From Chlamydiota bacterium (GTDB lineage Bacteria > Chlamydiota > Chlamydiia > Chlamydiales > JAAKFR01), in assembly GCA_011064985.1 (NCBI GenBank), contig JAAKFR010000003.1, positions 1 through 34,555 on the forward strand: a DNA stretch of 34,555 bases, given 5' to 3'. Under the pieces are notes generated by a model. That model saw only the letters and a program-made list of their open reading frames with translations, made no database searches and had not been told where the DNA came from. A program made the translations under genes and the position numbers. The stretch's first letter is position 1. Each line of letters starts with the position of its first letter. Shown here piece by piece: positions 7,725 through 15,633 of the stretch.

Positions 7725-8438
7725 ATGGAAGACTACAAGCGGATTCTTGTAAAAGTATCCGGTGAAGCATTGATGGGAGAGGAACCTTTTGGGACCTCTC
7801 CTTCAGGTGTTTCTCTTGTAGCCGAAAAAATCTACACCCTCCACCAAGCGGGAAAAGAGGTCGCCATCGTTACAGGTGGCGGAAATTTTTTCCGGGGCAT
7901 CCAGCAAGTTGCAAAAACAGGTCTCGCAAGAACTCCTGCTGACCAAGTTGGGATGCTCGCCACTTTGATGAATGGGGTTTTGCTAAAAGAGGCTCTCACC
8001 CATTTGGGGTGTGAAGTGAGGATGATGAGCTCTCTTGTCTGTCCCACTATTGCAGATCCTTACAAGTGGGAAAAAGCGATGCGCCACCTGAAGAGAGGAC
8101 GTGTTCTTCTCTTTGTTGGGGGAACTGGCCACCCATACTTCACAACTGACACAACAGCAGCTCTTAGGGCAAGTGAGATAGAAGCGGACATCTTCCTCAA
8201 GGCCACGACACGTGTTGACGGGATCTACGATAGCGACCCGCGAAAACAAGCTGGGGCAAAAAAATACGATTCGTTATCCTTTGAACAAGTCTTAGAAAAA
8301 AAACTCGGGATCTTGGACCTGTCAGCTGTTACGATGTGCATGACAGCCAATATCCCCATTAAAGTATTCAACTTCTATGAAGGAAGTTTCCTCGAAGCTC
8401 TTAATTCCCCTTCCTTCGGTACGATTGTAACAGGATAA
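7725..8438 (+). CDS. pyrH: UMP kinase
   Basis: The product phosphorylates UMP to UDP in pyrimidine nucleotide synthesis and belongs to the amino-acid kinase fold, not the NMP-kinase fold. Its 237 residues show the family signatures: ILVKVSGEALMG at the N-terminus, VTGGGNFFRG, RTPADQVGMLATLMNG, FVGGTGHPYFTTDTTAALRA, and KATTRVDGIYDSDPRK. The start directly follows the tsf stop. The next gene, frr, starts six bases after the stop. This is the usual rpsB-tsf-pyrH-frr order. Confidence 0.98.
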   Translation: MEDYKRILVKVSGEALMGEEPFGTSPSGVSLVAEKIYTLHQAGKEVAIVTGGGNFFRGIQQVAKTGLARTPADQVGMLATLMNGVLLKEALTHLGCEVRMMSSLVCPTIADPYKWEKAMRHLKRGRVLLFVGGTGHPYFTTDTTAALRASEIEADIFLKATTRVDGIYDSDPRKQAGAKKYDSLSFEQVLEKKLGILDLSAVTMCMTANIPIKVFNFYEGSFLEALNSPSFGTIVTG

Positions 8439-8444
8439 AAAACT

Positions 8445-8996
8445 ATGGATATACTAGCAGAGACCAAAATCAAGATGAACGGTGCCATTGAGCACTTGCA
8501 ACACGAACTCAAAGGACTTCGGACAGGACGAGCCAACCCAGCCATCGTAGAAAGCGTCCTTGTAGAGGTTTACGGTTCCAAAATGCCCCTTCGGGACATC
8601 GCCTCCATTTCAACCCCTGAGCCGAGACAGCTCCTCATCTCTCCTTTCGATGCCAACAATGTTCATGCCATTGCCAAAGGGATCGAAGCTGCCAATCTCA
8701 ACATCCAACCGGCTGTTGATGGAAATGCCGTCCGCATTAAAATCCCCGAAATGGATCAATCGACACGGCAAGAGATGGTCAAAGTAGCCAAGAAGAAGGG
8801 GGAAGAGGCGAAAGTAAGCATCCGTAACGTAAGACGAGATGGGAACGAAGCTGTCAAAAAGCAGAAAGCCGAGGGAGAGATCCCCGAAGACGTCATGAAG
8901 CGGAGCGAGAAGAAGGTCCAGGAGCTCACTGACGAGTTCTGTAAAAAAGCCGACGAACTCACCGCCACCAAAGAGCAAGAAATCACCACCCTTTAG
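8445..8996 (+). CDS. frr: Ribosome recycling factor
   Basis: RRF splits the post-termination ribosome together with EF-G. This 183-residue product shows the expected three-helix bundle and hinge domain: LRTGRANPAIVESVLVEVYG, then ISTPEPRQLLISPFD, IRIKIPEMDQSTRQEMVK-like residues, and VRRDGNEAVKKQKAEGEIPED. It is the last gene of the translation operon. No clear T-rich terminator follows, and 8997-9102 otherwise holds nothing I recognise. Confidence 0.98.
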   Translation: MDILAETKIKMNGAIEHLQHELKGLRTGRANPAIVESVLVEVYGSKMPLRDIASISTPEPRQLLISPFDANNVHAIAKGIEAANLNIQPAVDGNAVRIKIPEMDQSTRQEMVKVAKKKGEEAKVSIRNVRRDGNEAVKKQKAEGEIPEDVMKRSEKKVQELTDEFCKKADELTATKEQEITTL

Positions 8997-9102
8997 GTAC
9001 GCAGGTCTTTGGGGGATTCTTTACCACGAAGAACACTAAACCAACATCCTTTGTAAATACACGTCCTTCAAGCCATTAGTCTTTGGCGGCTAAGAATGGT
9101 GA

Positions 9103-9131
9103 TTGCAGAAAATGTCTCGAGAGGATAGAAT
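9103..9131 (+). promoter_or_regulatory. Predicted promoter of the tRNA-Glu/tRNA-Lys unit
   Basis: TTGCAG (9103-9108) and TAGAAT (9126-9131) are 17 bases apart, ending 13 bases before tRNA-Glu. The 12 bases from the -35 (TTGCAGAAAATG) are identical to those upstream of tRNA-Gly at 5907. Confidence 0.65.
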
Positions 9132-9144
9132 ATGCGGCATGTTT

Positions 9145-9219
9145 GGCCCCATCGTCTAGTCAGGTCTAGGACACCGGATTTTCATTCCGATAACAGGGGT
9201 TCGAATCCCCTTGGGGTCA
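9145..9219 (+). tRNA. tRNA-Glu (anticodon TTC)
   Basis: The acceptor GGCCCCA pairs with TGGGGTC through one G-T pair. The anticodon stem is CCGGA/TCCGA-like with TTC in the loop, and the T arm has the GGTTCGAATCC core. The discriminator is A and no CCA is encoded. The length is 75 bases. Confidence 0.95.
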
Positions 9220-9266
9220 TCATTTCTTGGAAAGAAACCTGCCTTTTGTGTAGTCTATCAGGAAAT

Positions 9267-9340
9267 GGGTCTTTAGCTCAGTTGGTTAGAGCACCTCACT
9301 TTTAATGAGGGGGTCGAAGGTTCGAGTCCTTCAAGACCCA
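9267..9340 (+). tRNA. tRNA-Lys (anticodon TTT)
   Basis: The acceptor GGGTCTT pairs with AAGACCC. The D arm TAGCTCAGTTGGTTAGAGCA, the anticodon loop with TTT, and the T arm GGTTCGAGTCC are standard. It lies 47 bases after tRNA-Glu, and its 3' base is only six bases before the next gene's start codon. Confidence 0.96.
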
Positions 9341-9346
9341 ATATTT

Positions 9347-9928
9347 ATGATCGAAAAGTACTTAAGACCACCGTTTCAACGGTATCTGCTTACTCCTTTT
9401 CTCTCCTTTCTTCCTTCCACTCTATCTCCCCTATTTTTCACTTTTCTAGGCGCTCTATTCGGCCTTGCTGCAGCTACCCTCGTAGCTCTCCACTTCCCCT
9501 ACCTGGGAGCCCTCTTTCTACTTCTCTCTGGCTTTTGTGATGTAGTTGACGGCTCTTTAGCCCGCCATAGAACCGAAACCTCTCCTCTTGGAGCTGCATG
9601 GGATATCGTTACTGATCGCCTTGTAGAAGGAGCCATACTCTTCGCCCTCTACCTCGCGACAAGCAAGGCTATACTCGTCCTCCTGATGATGATAGCCATT
9701 CTTATCTGCATCACCTCCTTTCTCGTTGTCGGAATTTTCTCCGCAAACAACTCCCGTAAAAGCTTCCACTACAGCCCAGGACTCATCGAAAGACCCGAAG
9801 CCTTCCTCCTCTTTCTCCTAATGATCCTCTTCCCTACTTCCTTTGTCCCCCTCTCTCTAACCTTCACCATCCTAGTTCTCCTCACCGCCTCCATCCGCAT
9901 GCTCCAATTCACCAGCCAACAACCCTGA
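9347..9928 (+). CDS. CDP-alcohol phosphatidyltransferase family membrane enzyme
   Basis: This integral membrane enzyme transfers a phosphatidyl group from CDP-diacylglycerol to an alcohol in phospholipid synthesis. The 193-residue product carries the complete family signature D65-x2-D68-G69-x2-A72-R73-x8-G82-x3-D86-x3-D90, the di-metal catalytic site, and about five or six hydrophobic helices. It is PgsA-like, but the alcohol substrate (glycerol phosphate, serine or other) cannot be told from this. ATG 9347 is the sensible start. An ATG at 9305 in the same frame lies inside the tRNA-Lys gene. The start codon is seven bases past the tRNA end with no room for a separate leader, so expression probably depends on the tRNA transcript. 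Confidence 0.85.
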   Translation: MIEKYLRPPFQRYLLTPFLSFLPSTLSPLFFTFLGALFGLAAATLVALHFPYLGALFLLLSGFCDVVDGSLARHRTETSPLGAAWDIVTDRLVEGAILFALYLATSKAILVLLMMIAILICITSFLVVGIFSANNSRKSFHYSPGLIERPEAFLLFLLMILFPTSFVPLSLTFTILVLLTASIRMLQFTSQQP

Positions 9929-9931
9929 AAC

Positions 9932-9957
9932 TCCACAAATTTTGCTAAATTTGTGGA
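9932..9957 (+). terminator. Perfect 11-bp hairpin after the phosphatidyltransferase gene
   Basis: TCCACAAATTT (9932-9942) pairs with AAATTTGTGGA (9947-9957) around a four-base loop, four bases after the stop codon. No strong T-run follows, so it may be a weak terminator or an mRNA 3'-end stabiliser. Confidence 0.55.
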
Positions 9958-10022
9958 ATTAGGCTAAAAATCTTGAATTTTCAACATGCTGATAGTGAAA
10001 AAGATATGATTTCGAATGCATT

Positions 10023-10062
10023 TGTAGTGGAGAATTTGCAATCTCCACGATGAGAAATCACT
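10023..10062. repeat. Dispersed 40-bp repeat, copy 2
   Basis: This is the same sequence as at 5473-5512 apart from one base in the loop of the small GTGGAG/CTCCAC hairpin. It lies in the 320-base non-coding stretch between the phosphatidyltransferase gene and mcsA. Confidence 0.9.
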
Positions 10063-10101
10063 GAACATGGATTAAGAAAGGCCCTCCGGAGTGCTTTTGG
10101 G

Positions 10102-10187
10102 GATTTTCATTCTAGTTGGACGATCACGAGCGAAGATAGTGTTACCTCACACAGCGAGCGAGTGATCGTTCAAATAGAATGAAAATC
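10102..10187. repeat. Long imperfect inverted repeat, 26-bp arms
   Basis: The left arm 10102-10127 begins GATTTTCATTCTA and ends GACGATCAC. The right arm 10162-10187 begins GTGATCGTTC and ends AGAATGAAAATC. Read as reverse complements they differ at two of 26 positions and are separated by 34 bases. The flanks continue some symmetry (CTTTTGG/CCAAAAG). The region 9958-10248 otherwise holds only the 40-bp repeat and no credible ORF. It may be a small non-autonomous element or a structured RNA. Confidence 0.8.
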
Positions 10188-10248
10188 AGCCAAAAGGCCA
10201 CCACCACCTCTCGCGAAAAAACACCTCTAATTGCAAAAATAGGGGGGG

Positions 10249-10788
10249 GTGAGTAAGATCGGGCCCATGCCGGAAAGACCATTAGATTGCACCGAGTGCA
10301 AAAAGCCTATCACAGTCCATTACACCGAAATAGTCGGAGATAAAATGACCCGCACAGTCATGTGCGCAGATTGCCCCCATCTAGAGAAGAAACTCTACGG
10401 AGCGACACGTAGAAAAGAGGAGGAAGGGGAAGAAATCGTCACAGCCCTTGCCTGCGGCAACTGCGGCACTTCTCTTGACGCCATCAAGCGGGGACAATCC
10501 TTAGGGTGTTCTGAATGTTACGAGGTTTTTGCTGAAACGCTCATCCAAGATCTTTTGAAGGAAAATCGGATCTCTCGCCACCTCACTTCGAATAAAAAGA
10601 CCCAGCCTCTCCATATCGGACGGGTTCCTGGAGAAGTTGTTGAGATAAGCCCCACCCTCCGATTGATCGCTCTCAACGAAGCTTTAGACGAGACTCTCAT
10701 CCGTGAAGATTATGAACAAGCGGCTCTATTGCGAGACCAAATCCAAGCCTTAAAAGAGAAAACAAAACATGGCCAAGGGAAAAAGTGA
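10249..10788 (+). CDS. mcsA: McsA-like zinc-finger/UVR-domain activator of the protein arginine kinase
   Basis: McsA binds and stimulates the protein arginine kinase McsB. This 179-residue protein has two pairs of zinc ligands in the first half (C-T-E-C with C-A-D-C, then C-G-N-C with C-S-E-C). A C-terminal UVR motif (REDYEQAALLRDQIQALKEK) follows, which mediates protein contacts. A GTG start at 10249 is used here, but it sits directly on a run of eight G. ATG 10267 is the alternative and would remove six residues. The gene overlaps mcsB by 20 bases, so they are co-translated. The pair corresponds to CT676/CT675 next to the T3SS locus in Chlamydia. Confidence 0.87.
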   Translation: MSKIGPMPERPLDCTECKKPITVHYTEIVGDKMTRTVMCADCPHLEKKLYGATRRKEEEGEEIVTALACGNCGTSLDAIKRGQSLGCSECYEVFAETLIQDLLKENRISRHLTSNKKTQPLHIGRVPGEVVEISPTLRLIALNEALDETLIREDYEQAALLRDQIQALKEKTKHGQGKK

Positions 10789-11839
10789 CACGCACCCCAT
10801 TTTTCGAATGGAAAACCCATGGGAATCCCACTCCCATAATGTCTGGCTGGCTTCTACTTTAAGCCTTTCTCGCAACCTACGAAAATTCAAATTCCCTACA
10901 AAACTCGATAAAGAGCGAGAAAAACAGGTAGTCTCCCTTCTTTTCGACAGCCTCAAAACAGCTCCAGAACTTGAAAATCCTACCCTTTTTCAATCTGAGG
11001 GAATCGGCCCCTTGCAAAAAGACTTTCTTCTCGAACACTTTTTGATTCGCGATGGAATCCACCAAGCCCATGCAGGCGAGGGATTTGTGATTGATGACCA
11101 GGCTAATTTCCTCGGTATCTTAAATTTGGAAGACCACCTCCAACTCCACCTTCTTGATACCCAACAAGAAATCGAGAAGTGTTGGAATAAACTCGTAAAG
11201 ATCGAAGGACATATGGGAAAAACCCTCGATTTTGCCTTCTCCTCCCGCTTTGGATTTCTCACTTCCAACCCTCAAAACGTGGGAACAGGCCTCAAGATTT
11301 CCCTCTATCTTCATGTCCCTGCCATTATCCATACTGGAGAACTCTCTGAACTCATAGAAAAAGAGAAGGAGGAAGAGGTCGAAGCTTTAGGGTTGCAAGG
11401 AAAAACAACTGAGATGATTGGCGATATCTTAGTTGCCCACAACACCTGCACCTTAGGATTGACAGAGGAGTATATCCTTACCACTATGCGAATGTGGGCG
11501 ACAAGGGCAGTTGTAGCAGAAGTGAGTCTGCGAAAAAAATTGATGGAGAATGACAACGAACCGATCAAAAGTAAAGTAACAAGAGCACTTGGACTTCTCA
11601 ATTACTCTTACCAACTTGACGCTATCGAAGCGCTAAATGCCCTCAGTCTTGTAAAACTAGGAGTTGAGATCGGCTGGATCACTGCCCCTAGTACTCTCCA
11701 TTTCAACCAGATCCTCTTCAATTGTAGAAGAGCTCATCTGATGAATCTGATCGAAGGAAAGGTCGAGATTCCAGACTTACCCAAAAAACGGGCCGAGTAT
11801 CTCAAAGAGATCGCCTCTCAGCTTACCCCCAATATCTAA
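10769..11839 (+). CDS. mcsB: McsB-like protein arginine kinase (phosphagen kinase fold), diverged
   Basis: McsB phosphorylates arginine side chains. In Bacillus this marks proteins for ClpCP; in chlamydiae it has been linked to a T3SS protein (recalled, not checked). The 356 residues align with the family through LSRNLRKFKFP, the RD-G segment, NLEDHL (the NEEDH catalytic region), and LTSNPQNVGTG (residues 164-173). Some ATP-site residues differ. The usual SSR-x-R-LARN at the N-terminus reads STLSLSRN (29-36), losing two arginines. The common cysteine of TSCPTNVGTG is Asn167. It is therefore either an unusually diverged kinase or one with lost activity. It overlaps mcsA and shares four bases with the convergent symporter gene. 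Confidence 0.87.
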   Translation: MAKGKSDTHPIFRMENPWESHSHNVWLASTLSLSRNLRKFKFPTKLDKEREKQVVSLLFDSLKTAPELENPTLFQSEGIGPLQKDFLLEHFLIRDGIHQAHAGEGFVIDDQANFLGILNLEDHLQLHLLDTQQEIEKCWNKLVKIEGHMGKTLDFAFSSRFGFLTSNPQNVGTGLKISLYLHVPAIIHTGELSELIEKEKEEEVEALGLQGKTTEMIGDILVAHNTCTLGLTEEYILTTMRMWATRAVVAEVSLRKKLMENDNEPIKSKVTRALGLLNYSYQLDAIEALNALSLVKLGVEIGWITAPSTLHFNQILFNCRRAHLMNLIEGKVEIPDLPKKRAEYLKEIASQLTPNI

Positions 11840-13171
11840 TCAGTAGCAGGAAGGGAGAGAAGGTGCTTCTGACGGTAGTTGAGATAGGCAATACTGAGAA
11901 TATGTGGGATTGCAACCGGGATGAGGAGATAGTCGACAAGTGCCCAGATCACTCGCACATCAGCTAAACACCCGAAAAAGACAAGAAGAACTGTGCCTAC
12001 GTAGTAGAAAAGTGAAAACCTGTGATTCATCACATACGTGTAGCACACGCTCCCATTGAAACTATTTCCTAAAATCGTCCCAAAGGCAAAGAGGAAGGCG
12101 CTTAAGATTACAAGAGCAACCCCCCATTGAGAAAAATAGAGAGCAAAAGAAGAAGCCACCATCTCGATACCCAAGGAGAGAGTAGGATCGAGCCATGTCT
12201 CAGTTATCAGAGTTACAAGAGAGGAGAGGAGGCAGACACACCCAGCGCTGTACGTAGAAAGCATCGCCAAAATTCCTTGGTTAGCTGGATCGTCTGTCTC
12301 CGCCATTGAGTGGGGAATCGTCTGGGTACCAATCCCAGCTTCACTCGATTGCATCCCTTTGAAAACTCCCCACCGAAGCGCTGCTACAACTCCTCCAACC
12401 GTTACGCCAACCCCAAACTCTTTTGGATGGAGAGAAGAGAGAAAGATCATATGCAAAATTCCTGGAATTTTGTCCAAATTGACAAAAAGAATCCAAAAAG
12501 AGCCGCTCAAATAGAGGAGAAACATGATCGGGACAAGCTTGGAAGAAAACGAAGCGACCCTCTTGATCCCTCCTAGAAGGAGAATCAGGAGAAGAGCCGC
12601 CAGAACAAAGCCCGGTAACCCACTCGGGGATGGCAAAACTTCCCAAAAGAGGAGAGGCGAAGATCTCGCTCAACTGGTTCGATTGGGCAGCCGACCACCC
12701 CATCAAAAGGAGCACTCCGAAAAAGGCATACCCCTTTGCCAAAAGAGGGTGGATCTCAGCTTTCAGATACTGCATCGGCCCACCACTCACTCCCTTTTCA
12801 GGGTGAGATTTCCGATAGGAAAGGGCAAAGGTCACTTCAGTAAAGTTGACAGCTGCCCCAAGTACTGTAACCAATACAAATCCTAAAACAGCTCCAGGAC
12901 CTCCCATTCGTATGGCGATAACTGGGGAAACAATTGTCGAAATCCCAATCGTGGTCGACATCGCCGTAAAGAGGGCATGATGGGCTTTGATGGTTTTTTT
13001 CCCTTCTGCTCGGCCTCTACTTACAAGAGAAGTATAAAACAACTTCAGCATATAGGGGATTTTTCGAAACTGGATGAAACGGGTGGAGAAGGAGAGGTAG
13101 AGGCTTGCCCCTAGGACGAGGAATGTTGTCAAAAAGAGAAAAAAGTCACCAAACGATTGAAGATGCGACAC
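11836..13171 (-). pseudogene. Sodium:alanine/glycine symporter (AGCS family), one frameshift
   Basis: Two overlapping frames together make one AGCS (DagA/AlsT-type) transporter of about 445 residues with many hydrophobic helices. The N-terminal part has AMSTTIGISTIVSPVIAIRMGGPGA-type family residues, then GVSGGPMQYL. The C-terminal part has GVFKGMQSSEAGIGTQTI, the other family signature. The frames join at IPEWVTG then FVLAALLLILL, near 12611-12615. One extra base in GGG on the minus strand explains the shift. It is either a true inactivating mutation or a sequence error. Start GTG 13171 has no strong ribosome site. The gene is convergent with mcsB and divergent from the exported-protein gene at 13316. 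It interrupts the mcsB-sctC neighbourhood of Chlamydia. Confidence 0.85.
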
Positions 13172-13224
13172 AAAAACACCCCATTTTGGGTAAAGGTTTT
13201 ACATCTTTCGCCCTTTCTTCACAA

Positions 13225-13248
13225 ACCCAATTTGCTACCCAATTTGCT
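13225..13248. repeat. Direct tandem 12-mer (two copies) in a divergent intergenic region
   Basis: ACCCAATTTGCT occurs twice in a row between the divergent symporter gene and the exported-protein gene (gap 13172-13315). It could be a regulator site or replication slippage. Confidence 0.7.
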
Positions 13249-13315
13249 ACAGGAAGAAGAATCTTCTTCATTTTTTTCTTAAGAGAAATTATCCTTCCCT
13301 TACTTGAGGTGCTGT

Positions 13316-14869
13316 ATGAAACCGTGGATATTCCTTCTTCTTCTTTTTTCCCCTCTCTTTGGGGAGACAAACTGGACTGCTGCTGAGATCCTCCTTCAGG
13401 GTCGAGAGATGCGTGAGAGGCCTGAGGTGGCAGTCAATCAAGCAGGAACCGTGCTCCTTGCTTGGTGCGAGCCAGACAAAAACTGTATCACCTCAGCCAC
13501 CTACCATTTTATCCAAGATAAATGGAGTGATCCCGCCCCAATCACATTCAATACAGGTACTCCTTCAGCCCTTTCGCTCATCATCCAAGATTCAGGGGAG
13601 GGATTTGCTGCGTGGGTTGAGGGGGAGAAAAACCACCTCCATGTTGCGAAGTTCGATTCTAAACTCGCCTCCTGGACAGAGGTGTATACCATTACGCAAG
13701 ATGTCGACACCCATTTTCCGATGGTTCTAAGCGGAGACCAAAAGGGAAATGCAATGATCCTCTGGAAGAGATGGAATGGATTTGAAAGTACCATCCAAGC
13801 CTCCTACTTTTCCGGTGCCGAAGAGGCTTGGTCACAACCTGTAGATCTATCCAAAATCGGTTTTGATTGCGAACACCCTCAGTTCGCCTTTGATGAGCAA
13901 GGCAACGGACTTGCTGTATGGTCTGCCACCCTCTCCCAAGACAAAGGGAAAGAAAAAGCCCACCAGACGATCGAAGGGGCCTATTTCCGAAAAAATGAAA
14001 ACGCATGGAATCCAACTGCATCATTATCAGAGCTGTGGAAAAACTTCGCTTTCCAAGACCCCTCAATTGCTTTTGATGAGGAGAACAACGCTCTTGTTGT
14101 TTGGAAAAGACAGAACCTCTCCTCTTCAGAATCTACTGTCCAAGCGATGCGCTATCTTTCAAAGGAAAATAAATGGACTAATGCTAAGGACTTATCTCGC
14201 GAGCACGCTGCCTACCACGTCCGCCTTTCCAAAGGAGGACGCTACTGTTTTGTTGTCTGGTGCCAAACCGATGATGAGAGGCAGTGCAAATCTCTTGTGG
14301 GGAGGATTTACGATTCCCAAGAGAAAGTGTGGGAGGAGATCACCCCCCTTGTTGCCGATGTTGAAGAGGTCTCTTTCCTCCATCTGACAACCGATGGGAA
14401 AGGAAATGCCACTCTTGCCTATAACAGAAGAGGGGTTTTGGAGATCTGCCAATTTGAAAAAGAGGAGTGGCTCCCCCCCACCCCAATTATGGAGATCAAA
14501 CATGAAGAGGGGGTAGCCATGGGAGGTGATTCCCTCGGTAACACACTCCTCGCCTGGGGGTCAGAAGGAACGCTCTTCTACTCTGTTGGAGATTTTCTTC
14601 TTCCCCCGAAGAAATTGATGGGGCAGAAAATTTACAACTCTTTCCCAGCAAAAACCATTATCCAAGGGAAACTCCACTGGGAGAAAACAACAAGCCCTGG
14701 TGCAGTTGGATACATCATCCGTCGTGACGGAAAAATCATTGCTCAGCTCCCCACATCTTATACCGAATTTATGGACTACAAATGTCCTAAGGGGAGAGCT
14801 GTCTACTCTGTAACCACCTTAAATGAAAATAACCTTGAAAGTTATCCCTCTCGAGCTACAATCAGGTAG
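13316..14869 (+). CDS. Exported repeat (beta-propeller-like) protein with C-terminal FN3-like domain
   Basis: This 517-residue protein starts with a clear signal peptide (MKPWIFLLLLFSPLFG). ATG 13316 is chosen over 13304 because GAGGT lies just upstream and the signal peptide then begins properly. About eight repeats of roughly 40-60 residues each carry a strand of the type D-x-x-G-N-x-x-x-x-W (GTVLLAWCE, GEGFAAWVE, GNAMILWKR, GNGLAVWSA, NNALVVWKR, RYCFVVWCQ, GNATLAYNR, GNTLLAWGS). This suggests a beta-propeller. The last 75 residues (LHWEKT, GYIIRRDGKIIAQLP, YSVTTLNENN) look like a fibronectin type III domain. The role is unknown, probably periplasmic or surface. It lies 49 bases upstream of an outer-membrane candidate, likely in the same operon. 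Confidence 0.82.
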   Translation: MKPWIFLLLLFSPLFGETNWTAAEILLQGREMRERPEVAVNQAGTVLLAWCEPDKNCITSATYHFIQDKWSDPAPITFNTGTPSALSLIIQDSGEGFAAWVEGEKNHLHVAKFDSKLASWTEVYTITQDVDTHFPMVLSGDQKGNAMILWKRWNGFESTIQASYFSGAEEAWSQPVDLSKIGFDCEHPQFAFDEQGNGLAVWSATLSQDKGKEKAHQTIEGAYFRKNENAWNPTASLSELWKNFAFQDPSIAFDEENNALVVWKRQNLSSSESTVQAMRYLSKENKWTNAKDLSREHAAYHVRLSKGGRYCFVVWCQTDDERQCKSLVGRIYDSQEKVWEEITPLVADVEEVSFLHLTTDGKGNATLAYNRRGVLEICQFEKEEWLPPTPIMEIKHEEGVAMGGDSLGNTLLAWGSEGTLFYSVGDFLLPPKKLMGQKIYNSFPAKTIIQGKLHWEKTTSPGAVGYIIRRDGKIIAQLPTSYTEFMDYKCPKGRAVYSVTTLNENNLESYPSRATIR

Positions 14870-14918
14870 GAACCAGATCTTTTCCAAACCGAGCTATTGA
14901 GGTAGTCGAAGGGGCTTT

Positions 14919-15539
14919 ATGAAGAAACATCTTCTCGTCATTTTTCTTGTTTTTGGGACATTTTTTGCTCCCCTTTCAGCCTATGAAATCCTGGTAGAAG
15001 GGAAAATAGGAGCCTATTTCCCTAAGGGGGATACGATTAAGGATGTGTTTTCCAATACAATTGGCAATTACCAAGCGGAAATCTCCTGGACTCCTTTTAG
15101 AAGAAGCGTCTGTTTAGAAGATTGGTGGAAAAACCTCTACGCATTCGGTTCCGTCTCGTATATCACAAGCAGAGGAGAAACGATCACAGAAGATGATACC
15201 GACTTTGAGATCATCCCTGTAAGCCTAGGGATCAAGTATATCCAACCACTCCCCTGGTGTTTCGAAGTCTACGGAAGTATAGCCCCTCGCTACTTCTTTC
15301 TCGATATCCACAATGAAAATGAAGGAGTGAAATCAACCGACCGGGCGAGAGGACTTGGCGGGGTCTACTCAATCGGAGCTCTATTCCGTCCTTGCAGATG
15401 CCTTTTCGTCGACCTCTATGTCGACTACTCCCACAAACGTTTTGATGATGACAACTTTGAAAGTGGGAACAACATCATCGCCCACACTGTCGAATTAAGC
15501 GGCTTTACAGCCGGCATCGGCCTCGGCCTCGCCTTCTAA
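14919..15539 (+). CDS. Small outer-membrane beta-barrel candidate
   Basis: The 206-residue product has a signal peptide (MKKHLLVIFLVFGTFFAPLSA) and alternates polar and nonpolar residues in many short strands. It contains YEILVEGKIGAYFPKGD at the mature start, an inner segment EISWTPFRRS, repeated aromatic residues, and a C-terminal GIGLGLAF ending in Phe, the usual barrel-assembly signal. Its size fits an eight-stranded barrel such as OmpW/OmpA-type porin-like proteins. AAGGGG precedes the ATG. It is probably co-transcribed with the propeller-like protein before it. The function is not known. Confidence 0.75.
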   Translation: MKKHLLVIFLVFGTFFAPLSAYEILVEGKIGAYFPKGDTIKDVFSNTIGNYQAEISWTPFRRSVCLEDWWKNLYAFGSVSYITSRGETITEDDTDFEIIPVSLGIKYIQPLPWCFEVYGSIAPRYFFLDIHNENEGVKSTDRARGLGGVYSIGALFRPCRCLFVDLYVDYSHKRFDDDNFESGNNIIAHTVELSGFTAGIGLGLAF

Positions 15540-15577
15540 ACACCGCAAGCCCCTTTTCGTGAACGTGCCCGAATTCC

Positions 15578-15617
15578 AAAAAAAATCCTGCCCACAAGAA
15601 CACTGAGGACAGGATTT
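15578..15617 (-). terminator. Rho-independent terminator of the 15634-16080 gene
   Basis: On the minus strand AAATCCTG (15617-15610) pairs with CAGGATTT (15590-15583) around a 19-base loop. A run of eight T follows (plus-strand A-run 15578-15585). It lies 16 bases after the stop of the Inc-like gene. Confidence 0.8.
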
Positions 15618-15633
15618 AAGAGAGAAGAAGCAA

